From: SHVZ01 sp041906305
GTDB taxonomy: Bacteria; Pseudomonadota; Alphaproteobacteria; SHVZ01
DNA length: 64,000 bases
Direction: 5' to 3'
NCBI GenBank assembly: GCA_041906305.1
Contig: JAYRJL010000002.1
Coordinates: 558,001 to 622,000 of the forward strand
Positions 8,965 through 17,302 of this stretch are shown here, in pieces (within the stretch, counting starts at the first letter, position 1; each line of letters opens with the position of its first letter). The translations under genes were made by a program, and so were the position numbers. The notes under the pieces were generated by a model. That model was not told the origin of the DNA and did no database searches. It was given only the letters and a program-made list of their open reading frames with translations.

Positions 8965-8979
8965 TTTCCGATCAGGAAA
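8965..8979. promoter_or_regulatory. Candidate operator TTTCC-N5-GGAAA
   Basis: A 15-bp inverted repeat with 5-bp arms sits in the 80-bp gap between the divergent aldolase and dioxygenase genes. The same arm pair with the same 5-base spacer occurs at 27847-27861 ahead of the N-methylglutamate-synthase-like cluster. No binding protein is known. Confidence 0.35.
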
Positions 8980-9025
8980 ACTGTCTAAACTAGGGTTCCG
9001 TTCGAGCCGCGAGAGAGCAAGCGAA

Positions 9026-9931
9026 ATGGACAATTGCCGGGTCAAGGGCCAGCCGGTGCCCTCCTCCCTGATCCATGAGATGGTGGACAGCGCCCCCCTT
9101 CTCGACAACCCGACGGCGCTTCGCGCGCGATTGGCCGAGGACGGCTACCTCTACCTCAAAGGCGTGGTCGACCGGGACGCGATCATGGCCGCCCGCCAGG
9201 AGGTGTTCCAGCGCCTGGTCGCGGTCGGCGAGATCAAGGAGCCGGCGATGGACGGCATCGCCACCGGCGACAGCAAGCGGAAGGAGCTGGAGCCCGACCT
9301 CGGCGCCTTCTGGCGCTCCGTCAGCGAAGGCAAGAAGCTCCGTGCCGCCAGCAACGGTCGCGACATGCAGCGCATCATGTCGCTGGTCTTCGGCGAGCCG
9401 GCTCGCAACCAGGACTACATCTTTCTTCGTGCCGGTGCGCTCGGTCGTGCCACCGGGCTCCACTTCGACTATCCGTTCTTCACGCGCGCGCACGACAAGG
9501 TCTGCACCGTCTGGATGCCGATCGGCGACGTGCCCGTCGAGGACGGTCCGGTGGTCGTGGTCGAGGGCTCGAACAAGTACCGCGACCTGATCGACCCGAT
9601 GATCGGCTTCGACATCTCGACCGACAGCTCGCGAAAGGCCGATTTCGGCGCCGACGCGATTTCCTTCGCGCGGTCCCGCGGCACGCGGCTGCTCACCCGG
9701 AACTTCGAGGCCGGCGATATCTGTCTGTTCGGCATGTATTTGGCGCACGGATCGCTCGACAACCACTCGCCGATCCATCGCGTCCGACTGTCCTGCGATC
9801 TCCGATGGCAACCGGCATCCCTGCCGCTCGACGATCGCTACTTCGGCGATCCGCCCAAGGGCACGACCGGTGCCGGCTACGGCGAGCTGAACGGTGCCAA
9901 GCCGCTGACCCAGGACTGGCACGTCCGGTGA
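9026..9931 (+). CDS. Phytanoyl-CoA dioxygenase (PhyH) family 2OG-Fe(II) oxygenase
   Basis: 301 residues. The jelly-roll iron site is readable as H-x-D in GLHFDYPFF, with the distal His in YLAHGSLDNHS, followed by the 2-oxoglutarate-binding Arg in HRVRLSCD. The family hydroxylates small molecules using O2 and 2-oxoglutarate. ATG 9026 was chosen over an upstream Met (8945) that would overlap the divergent gene's start. The stop overlaps the GTG of the next gene (GTGA at 9928-9931), so it is translationally coupled to a threonine-aldolase-like enzyme. Substrate may be an amino acid or amine (inference). Confidence 0.85.
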   Translation: MDNCRVKGQPVPSSLIHEMVDSAPLLDNPTALRARLAEDGYLYLKGVVDRDAIMAARQEVFQRLVAVGEIKEPAMDGIATGDSKRKELEPDLGAFWRSVSEGKKLRAASNGRDMQRIMSLVFGEPARNQDYIFLRAGALGRATGLHFDYPFFTRAHDKVCTVWMPIGDVPVEDGPVVVVEGSNKYRDLIDPMIGFDISTDSSRKADFGADAISFARSRGTRLLTRNFEAGDICLFGMYLAHGSLDNHSPIHRVRLSCDLRWQPASLPLDDRYFGDPPKGTTGAGYGELNGAKPLTQDWHVR

Positions 9932-11034
9932 CCGACGCGACGCAGCCGAAGCCTCGCGACAAGGACGCGATCCGCGCCCGCTGCACGCGCTTCCTGACCC
10001 GCAGCAAGTCGCCGACGCCGAAGGAGATGCTGCAGGCGATCGCCGACGAGGCGGGATCCGACGAGACTGTCGACAACTACGGCAAGGGCCGGCTGATCGA
10101 GGAGTTCGAGGCGGATGTCGCCTCCCGGCTCGGCAAGCCGGCGGCGGTGTTCATGCCATCGGGCACGATGGTCCAGACGATCGCGCTCCGGCTCTGGTGC
10201 GACCGGACGGGCGTCAAGACAGTTGGCCTGCACCCCTTGAGCCATCTCGAGCGCAACGAGTCACAGGCCTATCGCGCACTGCACGGACTCGCCGCCGCCT
10301 ATCTCGGCGACGACTCCCGGCAGTTTCGCCGGAGGGACGTCGAGGCGGTCGCCGAGAAGCTCGGCGTCATCGTGCTCGAAATGCCGCTCCGGCCGCTCGG
10401 CTGCGCGCTGCTGCCCTGGGAAGAGGTCGCGGCGATCGCGGCGATGGCCAAGGAGCGCGGTATCCCGTTCCACCTCGATGGAGCGCGGATCTGGGAGAGC
10501 CAGCCCTTCTACAGCCGGAGCCTGGCGGAGATCGCCGCGCTCTTCGACAGCGTCTACGTCTCGTTCTACAAGGGCCTCGCCGGCATCTCGGGCGCCGCGC
10601 TCGCAGGGCCGAAGGAGCTGATCGACGAGGCACGGCTCTGGCAGCATCGCTACGGCGGCCGGCTGTTCCAGCTCTATCCCTATGTCCTCGCCGCACGCAA
10701 AGGACTGCGCGAACGGCTAGAGCTCATGCCGTCCTTCCACCAGGAAGTCCGCCGCGTCGCCGACGCGATCCGGGACCTGCCCGGCGTCCAGGTGACGCCT
10801 GATCCGCCTCAGGCGACGTCGATGCACATCCAGCTTCCCGGCCCGCAGGAGAAGGTCGAGGCGGCCTTCCTCGATCTCGCCGAGGAGACCGGCATCTGGC
10901 TTCTCGACCGCGTATTCGCGAGCTCGGTCCAGGGCATCTCGATGGCCGAACTCACCGCCGGGAGCGGAACTTTCGACTTCAGCTCCGAGGAAATCCGCGC
11001 GCTCTTCCAGAAGCTGCTCGCGCGGATCGCCTGA
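9928..11034 (+). CDS. Threonine-aldolase-like / beta-eliminating PLP lyase
   Basis: 368 residues from GTG 9928. Fold-type I PLP enzyme: DNYGKGRLIEEFE and FMPSGTMVQTIAL match the cofactor phosphate region, HLDGARIWE carries the PLP Asp and the substrate Arg, and SFYKGLAGISGA carries the Schiff-base Lys. This is the low-specificity threonine aldolase layout: retro-aldol cleavage of beta-hydroxy-alpha-amino acids to glycine and an aldehyde. Coupled on both sides (GTGA upstream, TGATG downstream). Confidence 0.85.
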   Translation: MTDATQPKPRDKDAIRARCTRFLTRSKSPTPKEMLQAIADEAGSDETVDNYGKGRLIEEFEADVASRLGKPAAVFMPSGTMVQTIALRLWCDRTGVKTVGLHPLSHLERNESQAYRALHGLAAAYLGDDSRQFRRRDVEAVAEKLGVIVLEMPLRPLGCALLPWEEVAAIAAMAKERGIPFHLDGARIWESQPFYSRSLAEIAALFDSVYVSFYKGLAGISGAALAGPKELIDEARLWQHRYGGRLFQLYPYVLAARKGLRERLELMPSFHQEVRRVADAIRDLPGVQVTPDPPQATSMHIQLPGPQEKVEAAFLDLAEETGIWLLDRVFASSVQGISMAELTAGSGTFDFSSEEIRALFQKLLARIA

Positions 11035-12137
11035 TGCGCGTCGTCGTCGTCGGAGCCGGCATCCTCGGCGCCAGTACCGCCTACCACTTGGCGACGGCCG
11101 GTGCCGAGGTCGTGGTCGTGGATGCCGTGCACCAGGGCAAGGCGACGCTGGCCGGCGCCGGGATCATCTGTCCCTGGGCGAGCAAGCTCGACGAGCCGGC
11201 GTGGCTACGCCTCAGCCTCGCCAGCGCCAGCTACTATCCCGAGCTCGCCGCCGCGCTCGTCGATGCCGGCGAGGCTAACAACGGCTATCGCCGCGTCGGC
11301 GCCCTGATCACCTCGGACGATCCGGCCGAGCTGGCCGCCGCCGAGCGGCGCATTCTCGCTCGCCGCGAGAACGCACCTGAAGCCGGCATTGTACGGCGCT
11401 TCGCCAATGCCGAGGCGCGCGCCCTGTTCCCGCCCTTCCGAGACGATTTGCCGGCGATCCATGTCGAGGGCGCCGCCCGGGTGGAGGCCCGTGCCTTCTC
11501 CGCCGCGCTGATGAACGTCGCCAGGGCGAAAGGTGCCATCCATCGCAACGAACGCGCCAGCCTCCGCATCGAGAAGGGTCGCGCGGTCTGCCTCGGCGCC
11601 GATGGCAAACCGATCGAGGGTGATGCCGTCATCGTGACCGCCGGCGCCTGGGCGCACGAGATCCTGGGTCCGCTCGGGATCGACCTGAAGGTCGTGCCGC
11701 AGAAAGGTCAGATCCTGCATCTGGGCCTGGGCGGCACCGACACCAGGAACTGGCCGGTGCTGCTGCCGATGAACAGTTACTACATGCTGGCCTTCGACGA
11801 CTCGCGCGTGGTCGTCGGCGCGACGCGCGAGACCGGCTCCGGCTTCGACTATCGCGTCACCGCCGCAGGCCAGAAGGAGGTGCTCGACTTCGGTCTCGCC
11901 TATGCGCCGGGGTTGAGAAACGCCACGTTGATGGAGACCCGTGTCGGGTTTCGCCCGGCCGGACCATCTTTCGTGCCGATGCTGGGACCGGTCAAAGGCA
12001 TCGACGGCCTTCTGGTCGGCAACGGCCTCGGCGCCGGCGGGCTGACGCTCGGACCGATGTCCGGGCGCCTGCTCGCCGAATGCACACTCGGGCACAAGAC
12101 CGCGCTCGACCTCGCCGACTACGCGCCACCCGCCTGA
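11034..12137 (+). CDS. FAD-dependent amino-acid oxidoreductase (DAO family)
   Basis: 367 residues. N-terminal MRVVVVGAGILGASTAYHL is a perfect dinucleotide-binding G-x-G-x-x-G motif; the C-terminal GLLVGNGLGAGGLTLGP is the second FAD contact of glycine oxidase/D-amino-acid dehydrogenase relatives. The start overlaps the upstream stop by one base. Expected to oxidise an amine or amino acid such as glycine or a D-amino acid. Third gene of the 9026-12137 operon. Confidence 0.87.
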   Translation: MRVVVVGAGILGASTAYHLATAGAEVVVVDAVHQGKATLAGAGIICPWASKLDEPAWLRLSLASASYYPELAAALVDAGEANNGYRRVGALITSDDPAELAAAERRILARRENAPEAGIVRRFANAEARALFPPFRDDLPAIHVEGAARVEARAFSAALMNVARAKGAIHRNERASLRIEKGRAVCLGADGKPIEGDAVIVTAGAWAHEILGPLGIDLKVVPQKGQILHLGLGGTDTRNWPVLLPMNSYYMLAFDDSRVVVGATRETGSGFDYRVTAAGQKEVLDFGLAYAPGLRNATLMETRVGFRPAGPSFVPMLGPVKGIDGLLVGNGLGAGGLTLGPMSGRLLAECTLGHKTALDLADYAPPA

Positions 12138-13412
12138 CTACTGCATCAGGCGCGGCAGCCAGAGCACGAGCTCCGGCACGTAGGCGACCAGGAAGATCAC
12201 CACCATCCATACCGCCGTGTATGGGAACAGCATGCCCAGCGCCGAGTTGTAGCTGATCCCAGCTATCCGGCACGCGACCATCGCCAGCACGCCGACGGGC
12301 GGGGTCACCGATCCGACGACCAGCAGCATGATGACGACGATACCGAAATGCACCGGATCGTACCCTAGGTGCCGGATCAGCGGTCCCATGATCGGAACGA
12401 CGATGATCAGCGCCGGCACCGGCTCGAGGAAGGTCCCGAGCAGGAAGAAGAAGACGATGAGGATCGCCATCGCCAGTTTCGGGTTCTCGGTGATCGAGAG
12501 CATCAGCTGCAGGGCCTGCTGGCCGACGCCGGCCCGGCTCAGGACCCAGCTGAACAACGCGGCGCCGCCGAGCGTGATCAGCGCACTCGCCGTCACCTCC
12601 GCGGCCGAGGCGAAGTTGCGGTAGAGCGAGCCGGCCGTATGCCGGCGTGCGACCAGCCCATAGATCAGCGCATAGAGCGCCGCGACGCTGCCGGCTTCGG
12701 TCGGCGTGAACGCACCCGACAGGATGCCGCCGATGATGATGATCGGCATGATCATCGCGGGAATCGCGCGAGTGGTCGCGCTTCTCACCTCGGAAAGGGA
12801 TGCGCGTGGGATGGTCCTGGCACCGGCGCGCGGCGCCAGGAACCAGGTAACCGCCATCATCGAGATGCCGGCGATGATGCCCGGAATGGCGCCCCCGAGA
12901 AACAGGGCGCCGATCGAGACGCCCGTCACCGAGCCATAGATCACCGCAATGATGCTGGGCGGAATGATCGGCGCCATCATCGCCGCACAGGCGGTGACGG
13001 CAACGGCGAAGGCCGGCTTGTATCCTTCCTTCTTCATCGCCGGGATCATCATCGAGCCGATGGCGGCGAGGTCCGCCAGCGCCGAACCCGAGATCGCCGC
13101 CATGAACATGTTGGTGAGGATGTTCGCCTGGGCGAGGCCGCCGCGGAGATGGCCGATCATCGCCTTCGACATCCCGACCAGGCGCTCGGTGATGCCCGCG
13201 ACGCTCATCAGCTCGCCGGCCAGGATGAAGAGCGGCACCGCCAGCAGCGAGAAATTGTCTAGAGAGTCGTAGAACTGCTGCGCCAGGATCAGGACCGGGA
13301 GCTGCCCGTCGATCAGGATCACCAAGATGGCGGCGAATCCCATGCAGTAGGCGATGGGCATGCCGAGGCACATGAACACGAAGAACAGTGCCAGCATCAA
13401 TCCGATGCTCAT
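12138..13412 (-). CDS. dctM: TRAP transporter large permease (DctM)
   Basis: 424 residues, almost entirely hydrophobic with about twelve helices. The ILAGELMSVAGITERLV and IPPSIIAVIYGSVTGVSIGALFLGGAIPGI segments are DctM-typical. It is the Na+-coupled translocating subunit of a tripartite ATP-independent transporter in the inner membrane. It overlaps dctQ by four bases, and its stop abuts the stop of the convergent FAD oxidoreductase gene. Confidence 0.94.
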   Translation of the reverse strand: MSIGLMLALFFVFMCLGMPIAYCMGFAAILVILIDGQLPVLILAQQFYDSLDNFSLLAVPLFILAGELMSVAGITERLVGMSKAMIGHLRGGLAQANILTNMFMAAISGSALADLAAIGSMMIPAMKKEGYKPAFAVAVTACAAMMAPIIPPSIIAVIYGSVTGVSIGALFLGGAIPGIIAGISMMAVTWFLAPRAGARTIPRASLSEVRSATTRAIPAMIMPIIIIGGILSGAFTPTEAGSVAALYALIYGLVARRHTAGSLYRNFASAAEVTASALITLGGAALFSWVLSRAGVGQQALQLMLSITENPKLAMAILIVFFFLLGTFLEPVPALIIVVPIMGPLIRHLGYDPVHFGIVVIMLLVVGSVTPPVGVLAMVACRIAGISYNSALGMLFPYTAVWMVVIFLVAYVPELVLWLPRLMQ

Positions 13413-13918
13413 AGCGTGCGATCCGTCGGTTCGCCGGTGGGAATGTGCTTCTGCCAGGTCATCAGCATGAAGACCGCCTCGATCGCGGCACCGACCGGAA
13501 CCGCGAGATAGACCGAGTACTTCGGTACGTCGAGAAGCGGCGAACGCTGGAACCAGGTGCGGTCGACCAGCTCGATGCCCGCCCAGAGAAGCGTCAGCAG
13601 GAACGCCAGCGTCAGGATGTCGATCAGCATCATGACGATGCGTCGGCCCGCGGGCGCCAGCATCAGCTCCAGCACCTCGATACGAATATGGGCGCGGCCA
13701 GCAGCCACAAGCGCCGAGCTCAACATGACGCCCCAGAGCATGGCGCCGCGCACGAACTCCTCGGCCCAGAAGATCGACTCGTTCAGCACGTAGCGGAAGA
13801 AGACCTGCAGGAGAACGAGACAGAAGTAGACGAAGAGCAGGACGACCGACACGAAGGTGAGGGTCGCCTTGAGCCTGCCGAACAGCGCTCCGTCTTCCGT
13901 GCGCGATGGTGAGTTCAT
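13409..13918 (-). CDS. dctQ: TRAP transporter small permease (DctQ)
   Basis: 169 residues with four hydrophobic helices; FRYVLNESIFWAEEFVRGAMLW is the usual DctQ helix-2/loop signature with Trp-Ala-Glu-Glu. It partners DctM. The gene lies directly behind a strong intrinsic terminator that separates it from dctP, so permease mRNA probably depends on read-through. Confidence 0.92.
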   Translation of the reverse strand: MNSPSRTEDGALFGRLKATLTFVSVVLLFVYFCLVLLQVFFRYVLNESIFWAEEFVRGAMLWGVMLSSALVAAGRAHIRIEVLELMLAPAGRRIVMMLIDILTLAFLLTLLWAGIELVDRTWFQRSPLLDVPKYSVYLAVPVGAAIEAVFMLMTWQKHIPTGEPTDRTL

Positions 13919-13927
13919 CTAGGCCTC

Positions 13928-13958
13928 AAAAAAAACACCCCCGGCAGTGCCGGGGGTG
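13928..13958 (-). terminator. Intrinsic terminator between dctP and dctQM
   Basis: A 10-bp perfect GC stem (arms 13936-13945 and 13949-13958, loop of 3) followed on the minus strand by eight T residues (13928-13935). Placed after the receptor gene and before the permeases, it should lower dctQM expression relative to dctP. Confidence 0.9.
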
Positions 13959-13982
13959 CTCGTTTTCAACACATGGGAAAGA

Positions 13983-14987
13983 TCACGCCTTGCCGGCGGC
14001 CTGGACCGCCTCGATGTAGGCCTTGGCCTTTGGACCTGCCTTGGCGACGAAGCTATCGACCACCGGGCCCATCTTGGAGCGGAAGGAAGCGACATTCGGC
14101 GAGTCGTTGGCGGTCGCCTTGGTGGTCAGGTCTTTCCAGGCGTCGCCCTGCTCCTTGAGGTTCGCTTCCCACATGAACTTGCCGGTCGACTCCACCGCGG
14201 CATCGCGGATGACCTTCTGCACGTTGGCCGGCAGTGCCGCCATCTTCTTGGCGCTCGACATCATCGAGACCTCGGTGAAGATGTGGTGCGTACGGGTCAC
14301 GAACTTCGCGACCTCGTACTGCTTGCCGGTCTGCACGAAGTCGGCCGGGCCCTCGAAGGCGTCGATCACGCCGGTCTGCAGCGCGGTGTAGATCTCGCCC
14401 GCGGGAATCGGCGTCGGATTCGTGCCGAGCGCGCGCGCCATTTCGACATAGACCGGAATTTCGGGCACGCGCAGCTTGATGCCGCGCACGTCGTCCGCCG
14501 ACTTGATCTCCTTCTTCGAGCAGAAGATGCGGAAGCCCGACGCGCCGAGTTGGAGGATCTCGATGCCGAGGGTCGACTTCACGTCGCCGACGACCTGCTG
14601 GCCGACGGGCCCCTGCAGGATCTTCTTCACGTGGTCGTAGTCGTTGAACAGGAAGGGCACCGAGGTGAAGCCGAACTGCGGCTGCCAGTTGGCGAGCGTG
14701 CCGAGATCGGTCCAGCAGAAATCGAGCGTGCCGAGCTGGAGCGCTTCGGCGGAGGTGCGCAGGTTGAACAGCTGCGAGGCCGGCCGGATGTCGATCGCAT
14801 ACTGACCGCTGGTCCCCTTGCTCACCAAGTCGGCGAACATCTCGGCCGTCTTGTGCGAGATGTGGGTCGTCGGCACGTGGTGCGAGAAGACAAGCCGAAC
14901 TGGCTGGGCCTGGGCCCGGGTCACATACGGCATGGCCAGGACGCCCGCCGCGGCGCCGTAGCCCAGGACTCTCCGCCTCGAAATCAT
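13983..14987 (-). CDS. dctP: TRAP transporter substrate-binding protein DctP (copy 1)
   Basis: 334 residues with an RR-containing signal peptide (MISRRRVLGYG...TRAQA), so Tat export is possible. Typical DctP motifs: FSHHVPTTHISH, ASQLFNLRTSAEALQLGT and the KLRVPEIP Arg that binds a carboxylate. Closely similar along its full length to the next upstream gene, so it is a tandem duplicate. Extracytoplasmic receptor for an organic acid of unknown identity. Confidence 0.93.
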   Translation of the reverse strand: MISRRRVLGYGAAAGVLAMPYVTRAQAQPVRLVFSHHVPTTHISHKTAEMFADLVSKGTSGQYAIDIRPASQLFNLRTSAEALQLGTLDFCWTDLGTLANWQPQFGFTSVPFLFNDYDHVKKILQGPVGQQVVGDVKSTLGIEILQLGASGFRIFCSKKEIKSADDVRGIKLRVPEIPVYVEMARALGTNPTPIPAGEIYTALQTGVIDAFEGPADFVQTGKQYEVAKFVTRTHHIFTEVSMMSSAKKMAALPANVQKVIRDAAVESTGKFMWEANLKEQGDAWKDLTTKATANDSPNVASFRSKMGPVVDSFVAKAGPKAKAYIEAVQAAGKA

Positions 14988-15033
14988 GATCGTTTCCTCC
15001 CTGTTATGGCCGTGTTGGGCCTTATGTGTGCTC

Positions 15034-15068
15034 GGCTCTTCGCGTCCGCTTTCGGACAGCGAAGAGCC
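15034..15068 (-). other. Intercistronic double hairpin between the two dctP copies
   Basis: Outer arms 15034-15043 and 15059-15068 pair over 10 bp; inside them GTCCG/CGGAC forms a second stem. There is no T-tract, so this looks like a processing or mRNA-stabilising element in the 99-bp gap rather than a terminator. Confidence 0.6.
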
Positions 15069-15086
15069 GCCGTCTGATTCTGCCGA

Positions 15087-16082
15087 CTATGCGGCTTTCT
15101 GGGTTGCCTCGATATATGCCTTTGCCTTCGGGCCGGCCTTGGCGACGAAGTTGTCGAGGACGGGTCCCATCTTGGAGCGGAACGACGCGATGTCGGGCGA
15201 CGCGTTCGCCTTGACCTTGGTAGCGAGGAAATTCCAGGCGTCCTGCTGCTCCTTGAGGTTCGCCTCCCACATGTACTTCTGGACCTGCTCGACGGAAGCG
15301 TCGCGGATCGCCTTCTGCACGTTGGCCGGCAGCGTTGCCATCTTCTTGGCGCTGGCGAACATCGAGACTTCGGTGAAGATGTGATGCGTCTTCGTCGCGA
15401 ACCCGGCGACCTCGTAGCTCTTCGCCGAGACGATGAAGTCGGCCGGCACCTCGATCGCGTCGACCACGCCCGTCTGCAGCGCCGTGTAGATCTCGCCGGC
15501 GGGAATCGGCGTCGGGTTGGCGCCGATCGCCTTCGCCATCTCGACCCAGGTCGGGATCTCGGGCACGCGCAGCTTGATGCCGCGGCAATCTTCCGCCTTG
15601 TCGATCTGCTTCCTGGAAAGGAAGACGCGGAAGCCCGAGGCGCCGAGCGACAGGGTCTCGATGCCGAGCGTGTCCTTGGTTTCCTTGGCGATCTGCTCGC
15701 CGATCGGCCCGTAGAGGACCTTCTTGATGTGGTCGTAGTCGTTGAACAGGAACGGCATCGAGACGAAGCCGAACTGCGGCTGCCAGTTGGCGAGCGTACC
15801 GAGATCGCTCCAGCACAGGTCCAGGGTGCCCAGCTGCAAGGCCTCGGCCGAGGTGCGGAGATTGAACAGCTGCGATGCCGGCTTGATGTCGATCGTGACC
15901 TGGCCGTTGGTCGCGTTCTTGACCTGCTCGGCCATCTTCTCGGCGACGCCATGGATCAGGTGCGCCGTCGGCACGTGGTGCGAGAACACCAGGCGGATCG
16001 CCTGCGCCCGCGCGACATGCGGCATGGCCAGGACACTGGCGGCCGCGCCGTAACCCAAAAGTTTCCGCCTGGAAATCTTCAT
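15087..16082 (-). CDS. dctP: TRAP transporter substrate-binding protein DctP (copy 2)
   Basis: 331 residues, signal peptide with an RR pair (MKISRRKLLGYG...ARAQA). Aligned by eye with copy 1 most positions are identical, including whole blocks such as FNLRTSAEALQLGTLD and NPTPIPAGEIYTALQTGV; differences cluster around the presumed ligand cleft (for example EGPADF versus EVPADF). Probably first gene of the TRAP operon. It may give the same permeases a second ligand specificity. Confidence 0.93.
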   Translation of the reverse strand: MKISRRKLLGYGAAASVLAMPHVARAQAIRLVFSHHVPTAHLIHGVAEKMAEQVKNATNGQVTIDIKPASQLFNLRTSAEALQLGTLDLCWSDLGTLANWQPQFGFVSMPFLFNDYDHIKKVLYGPIGEQIAKETKDTLGIETLSLGASGFRVFLSRKQIDKAEDCRGIKLRVPEIPTWVEMAKAIGANPTPIPAGEIYTALQTGVVDAIEVPADFIVSAKSYEVAGFATKTHHIFTEVSMFASAKKMATLPANVQKAIRDASVEQVQKYMWEANLKEQQDAWNFLATKVKANASPDIASFRSKMGPVLDNFVAKAGPKAKAYIEATQKAA

Positions 16083-16181
16083 CGACGTTTCCCCTCATGG
16101 CCTGACGATGGCCGACTAGCGTTGAGATTGCCGGTCTCGATGGACGTTTCAGGCCACGAAACCATTTATTTATTTAAACTT

Positions 16182-16230
16182 AGTCTAGCGAGAGCCTGTC
16201 GTTGAAGGCAAGCGACTCCGGCGCTAGACT
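16182..16230. promoter_or_regulatory. Inverted repeat in the divergent dctP/PhyH promoter region
   Basis: AGTCTAGCG (16182-16190) and CGCTAGACT (16222-16230) are exact inverted copies 31 bases apart, beside an A/T-rich tract (16163-16181). The 241-bp region between divergent genes holds no ORF. Plausible binding site for an unidentified regulator. Confidence 0.4.
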
Positions 16231-16323
16231 GCGAGCCTTGTTTTCCTGAGACGTCGTATTGGAAATGTTACCGCTACCATAGCGGCATCGAGACCGGCGC
16301 CGAGCGCCAAGCGGAGTCCAAGC

Positions 16324-17226
16324 ATGATCAGCGACAAGGATGTCGAGACCTACAACAAGCGCGGTTATCTGGTCGTGCCGAACGTGCTCACCGACGCCGA
16401 GGTCGCGGAGCTCCGCCAGGTGACCGAAGAGTTCGTGGAGAAGTCGCGCGCGGTCAGCGAGCATACCGACATTTTCGACCTCGAGCCGGGCCACACCAAG
16501 GACTCGCCGAAGGTTCGCCGCATCAAGACCCCGCATGCTTGGCATCCGGTCTACGAGCGGATGGTCAAGCACCCGAAGATCCTTGCCGTGCTGCAGAAGC
16601 TCTGGGGTCCGAGCATCCGCTTCGACGTCTCGAAGCTGAACCTCAAGTCCGCAGGCTTCGGCTCGCCCATCGAATGGCACCAGGACTGGGCCTTCTATCC
16701 CCACACCAACGACGACCTCGCCGCCGTCGGCATCATGATCGACGACTTCAAGCCCGATAACGGCGCGATGATGGTGATCCCGGGCAGCCACAAGGGCCCG
16801 ACCTACGACCACCATTCTAACGGTTATTTCGTCGGCGGCATCGATCCGTCGAAGTCGAACATCGACTTCTCCAAGGCCGTGCAGTGCCTGGGCAAGGCCG
16901 GATCGATCACCATCCACCACGTCCGCCTGCTGCACGCGTCGGCCGCCAACATCTCGGGCGAGCCGCGCCGCTTCCTGCTGCACCAGTACAGGACTGCCGA
17001 CGCCTGGCCGCTGATCTACAAGCCGGAGTCGTTCGAGAAGTGGGAGGCCATGCTGGTCTGTGGCGAAGAGACCGTGGCACCGCGGATGAAAGAGCTGCCG
17101 ATCCGCCTCCCCTATCCGCCGGCGCCGAACCAGGGCTCGATCTACGAGAACCAGCGCGACCTGGAGACCAAGTTCTTCAAGACCGCCGACGAGCTCGCTC
17201 AGAAGAAGCTGGAGCCGGCTCAATAG
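16324..17226 (+). CDS. Phytanoyl-CoA dioxygenase (PhyH) family oxygenase
   Basis: 300 residues. Iron ligands His119 and Asp121 (EWHQDW) and His204 (RLLHAS), with Arg215/216 available for 2-oxoglutarate. IPGSHKGP around 152-159 is a family landmark. It is only distantly similar to the dioxygenase at 9026. Divergent from the TRAP operon, so it may act on the imported solute (inference). A hairpin terminator follows. Confidence 0.87.
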   Translation: MISDKDVETYNKRGYLVVPNVLTDAEVAELRQVTEEFVEKSRAVSEHTDIFDLEPGHTKDSPKVRRIKTPHAWHPVYERMVKHPKILAVLQKLWGPSIRFDVSKLNLKSAGFGSPIEWHQDWAFYPHTNDDLAAVGIMIDDFKPDNGAMMVIPGSHKGPTYDHHSNGYFVGGIDPSKSNIDFSKAVQCLGKAGSITIHHVRLLHASAANISGEPRRFLLHQYRTADAWPLIYKPESFEKWEAMLVCGEETVAPRMKELPIRLPYPPAPNQGSIYENQRDLETKFFKTADELAQKKLEPAQ

Positions 17227-17252
17227 CGGTATCTAGGCGTCCTATCCATCCA

Positions 17253-17286
17253 GGCCGCCCGCGGCATCCGTTGCGGGCGGCCTTTT
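17253..17286 (+). terminator. Intrinsic terminator after PhyH gene
   Basis: Ten-base arms 17253-17262 and 17273-17282 pair perfectly around a 10-base loop and are followed by TTTT. It lies just before the next gene's start, so that gene either depends on read-through or has a promoter hidden here. Confidence 0.7.
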
Positions 17287-17302
17287 CATGTCCGGAGTTC
17301 CC

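Noticed and set aside
12369..15077. Long plus-strand frames over the TRAP operon
   Set aside because: Antisense to dctM, dctQ and dctP, all with unmistakable motifs; charged, repetitive composition.
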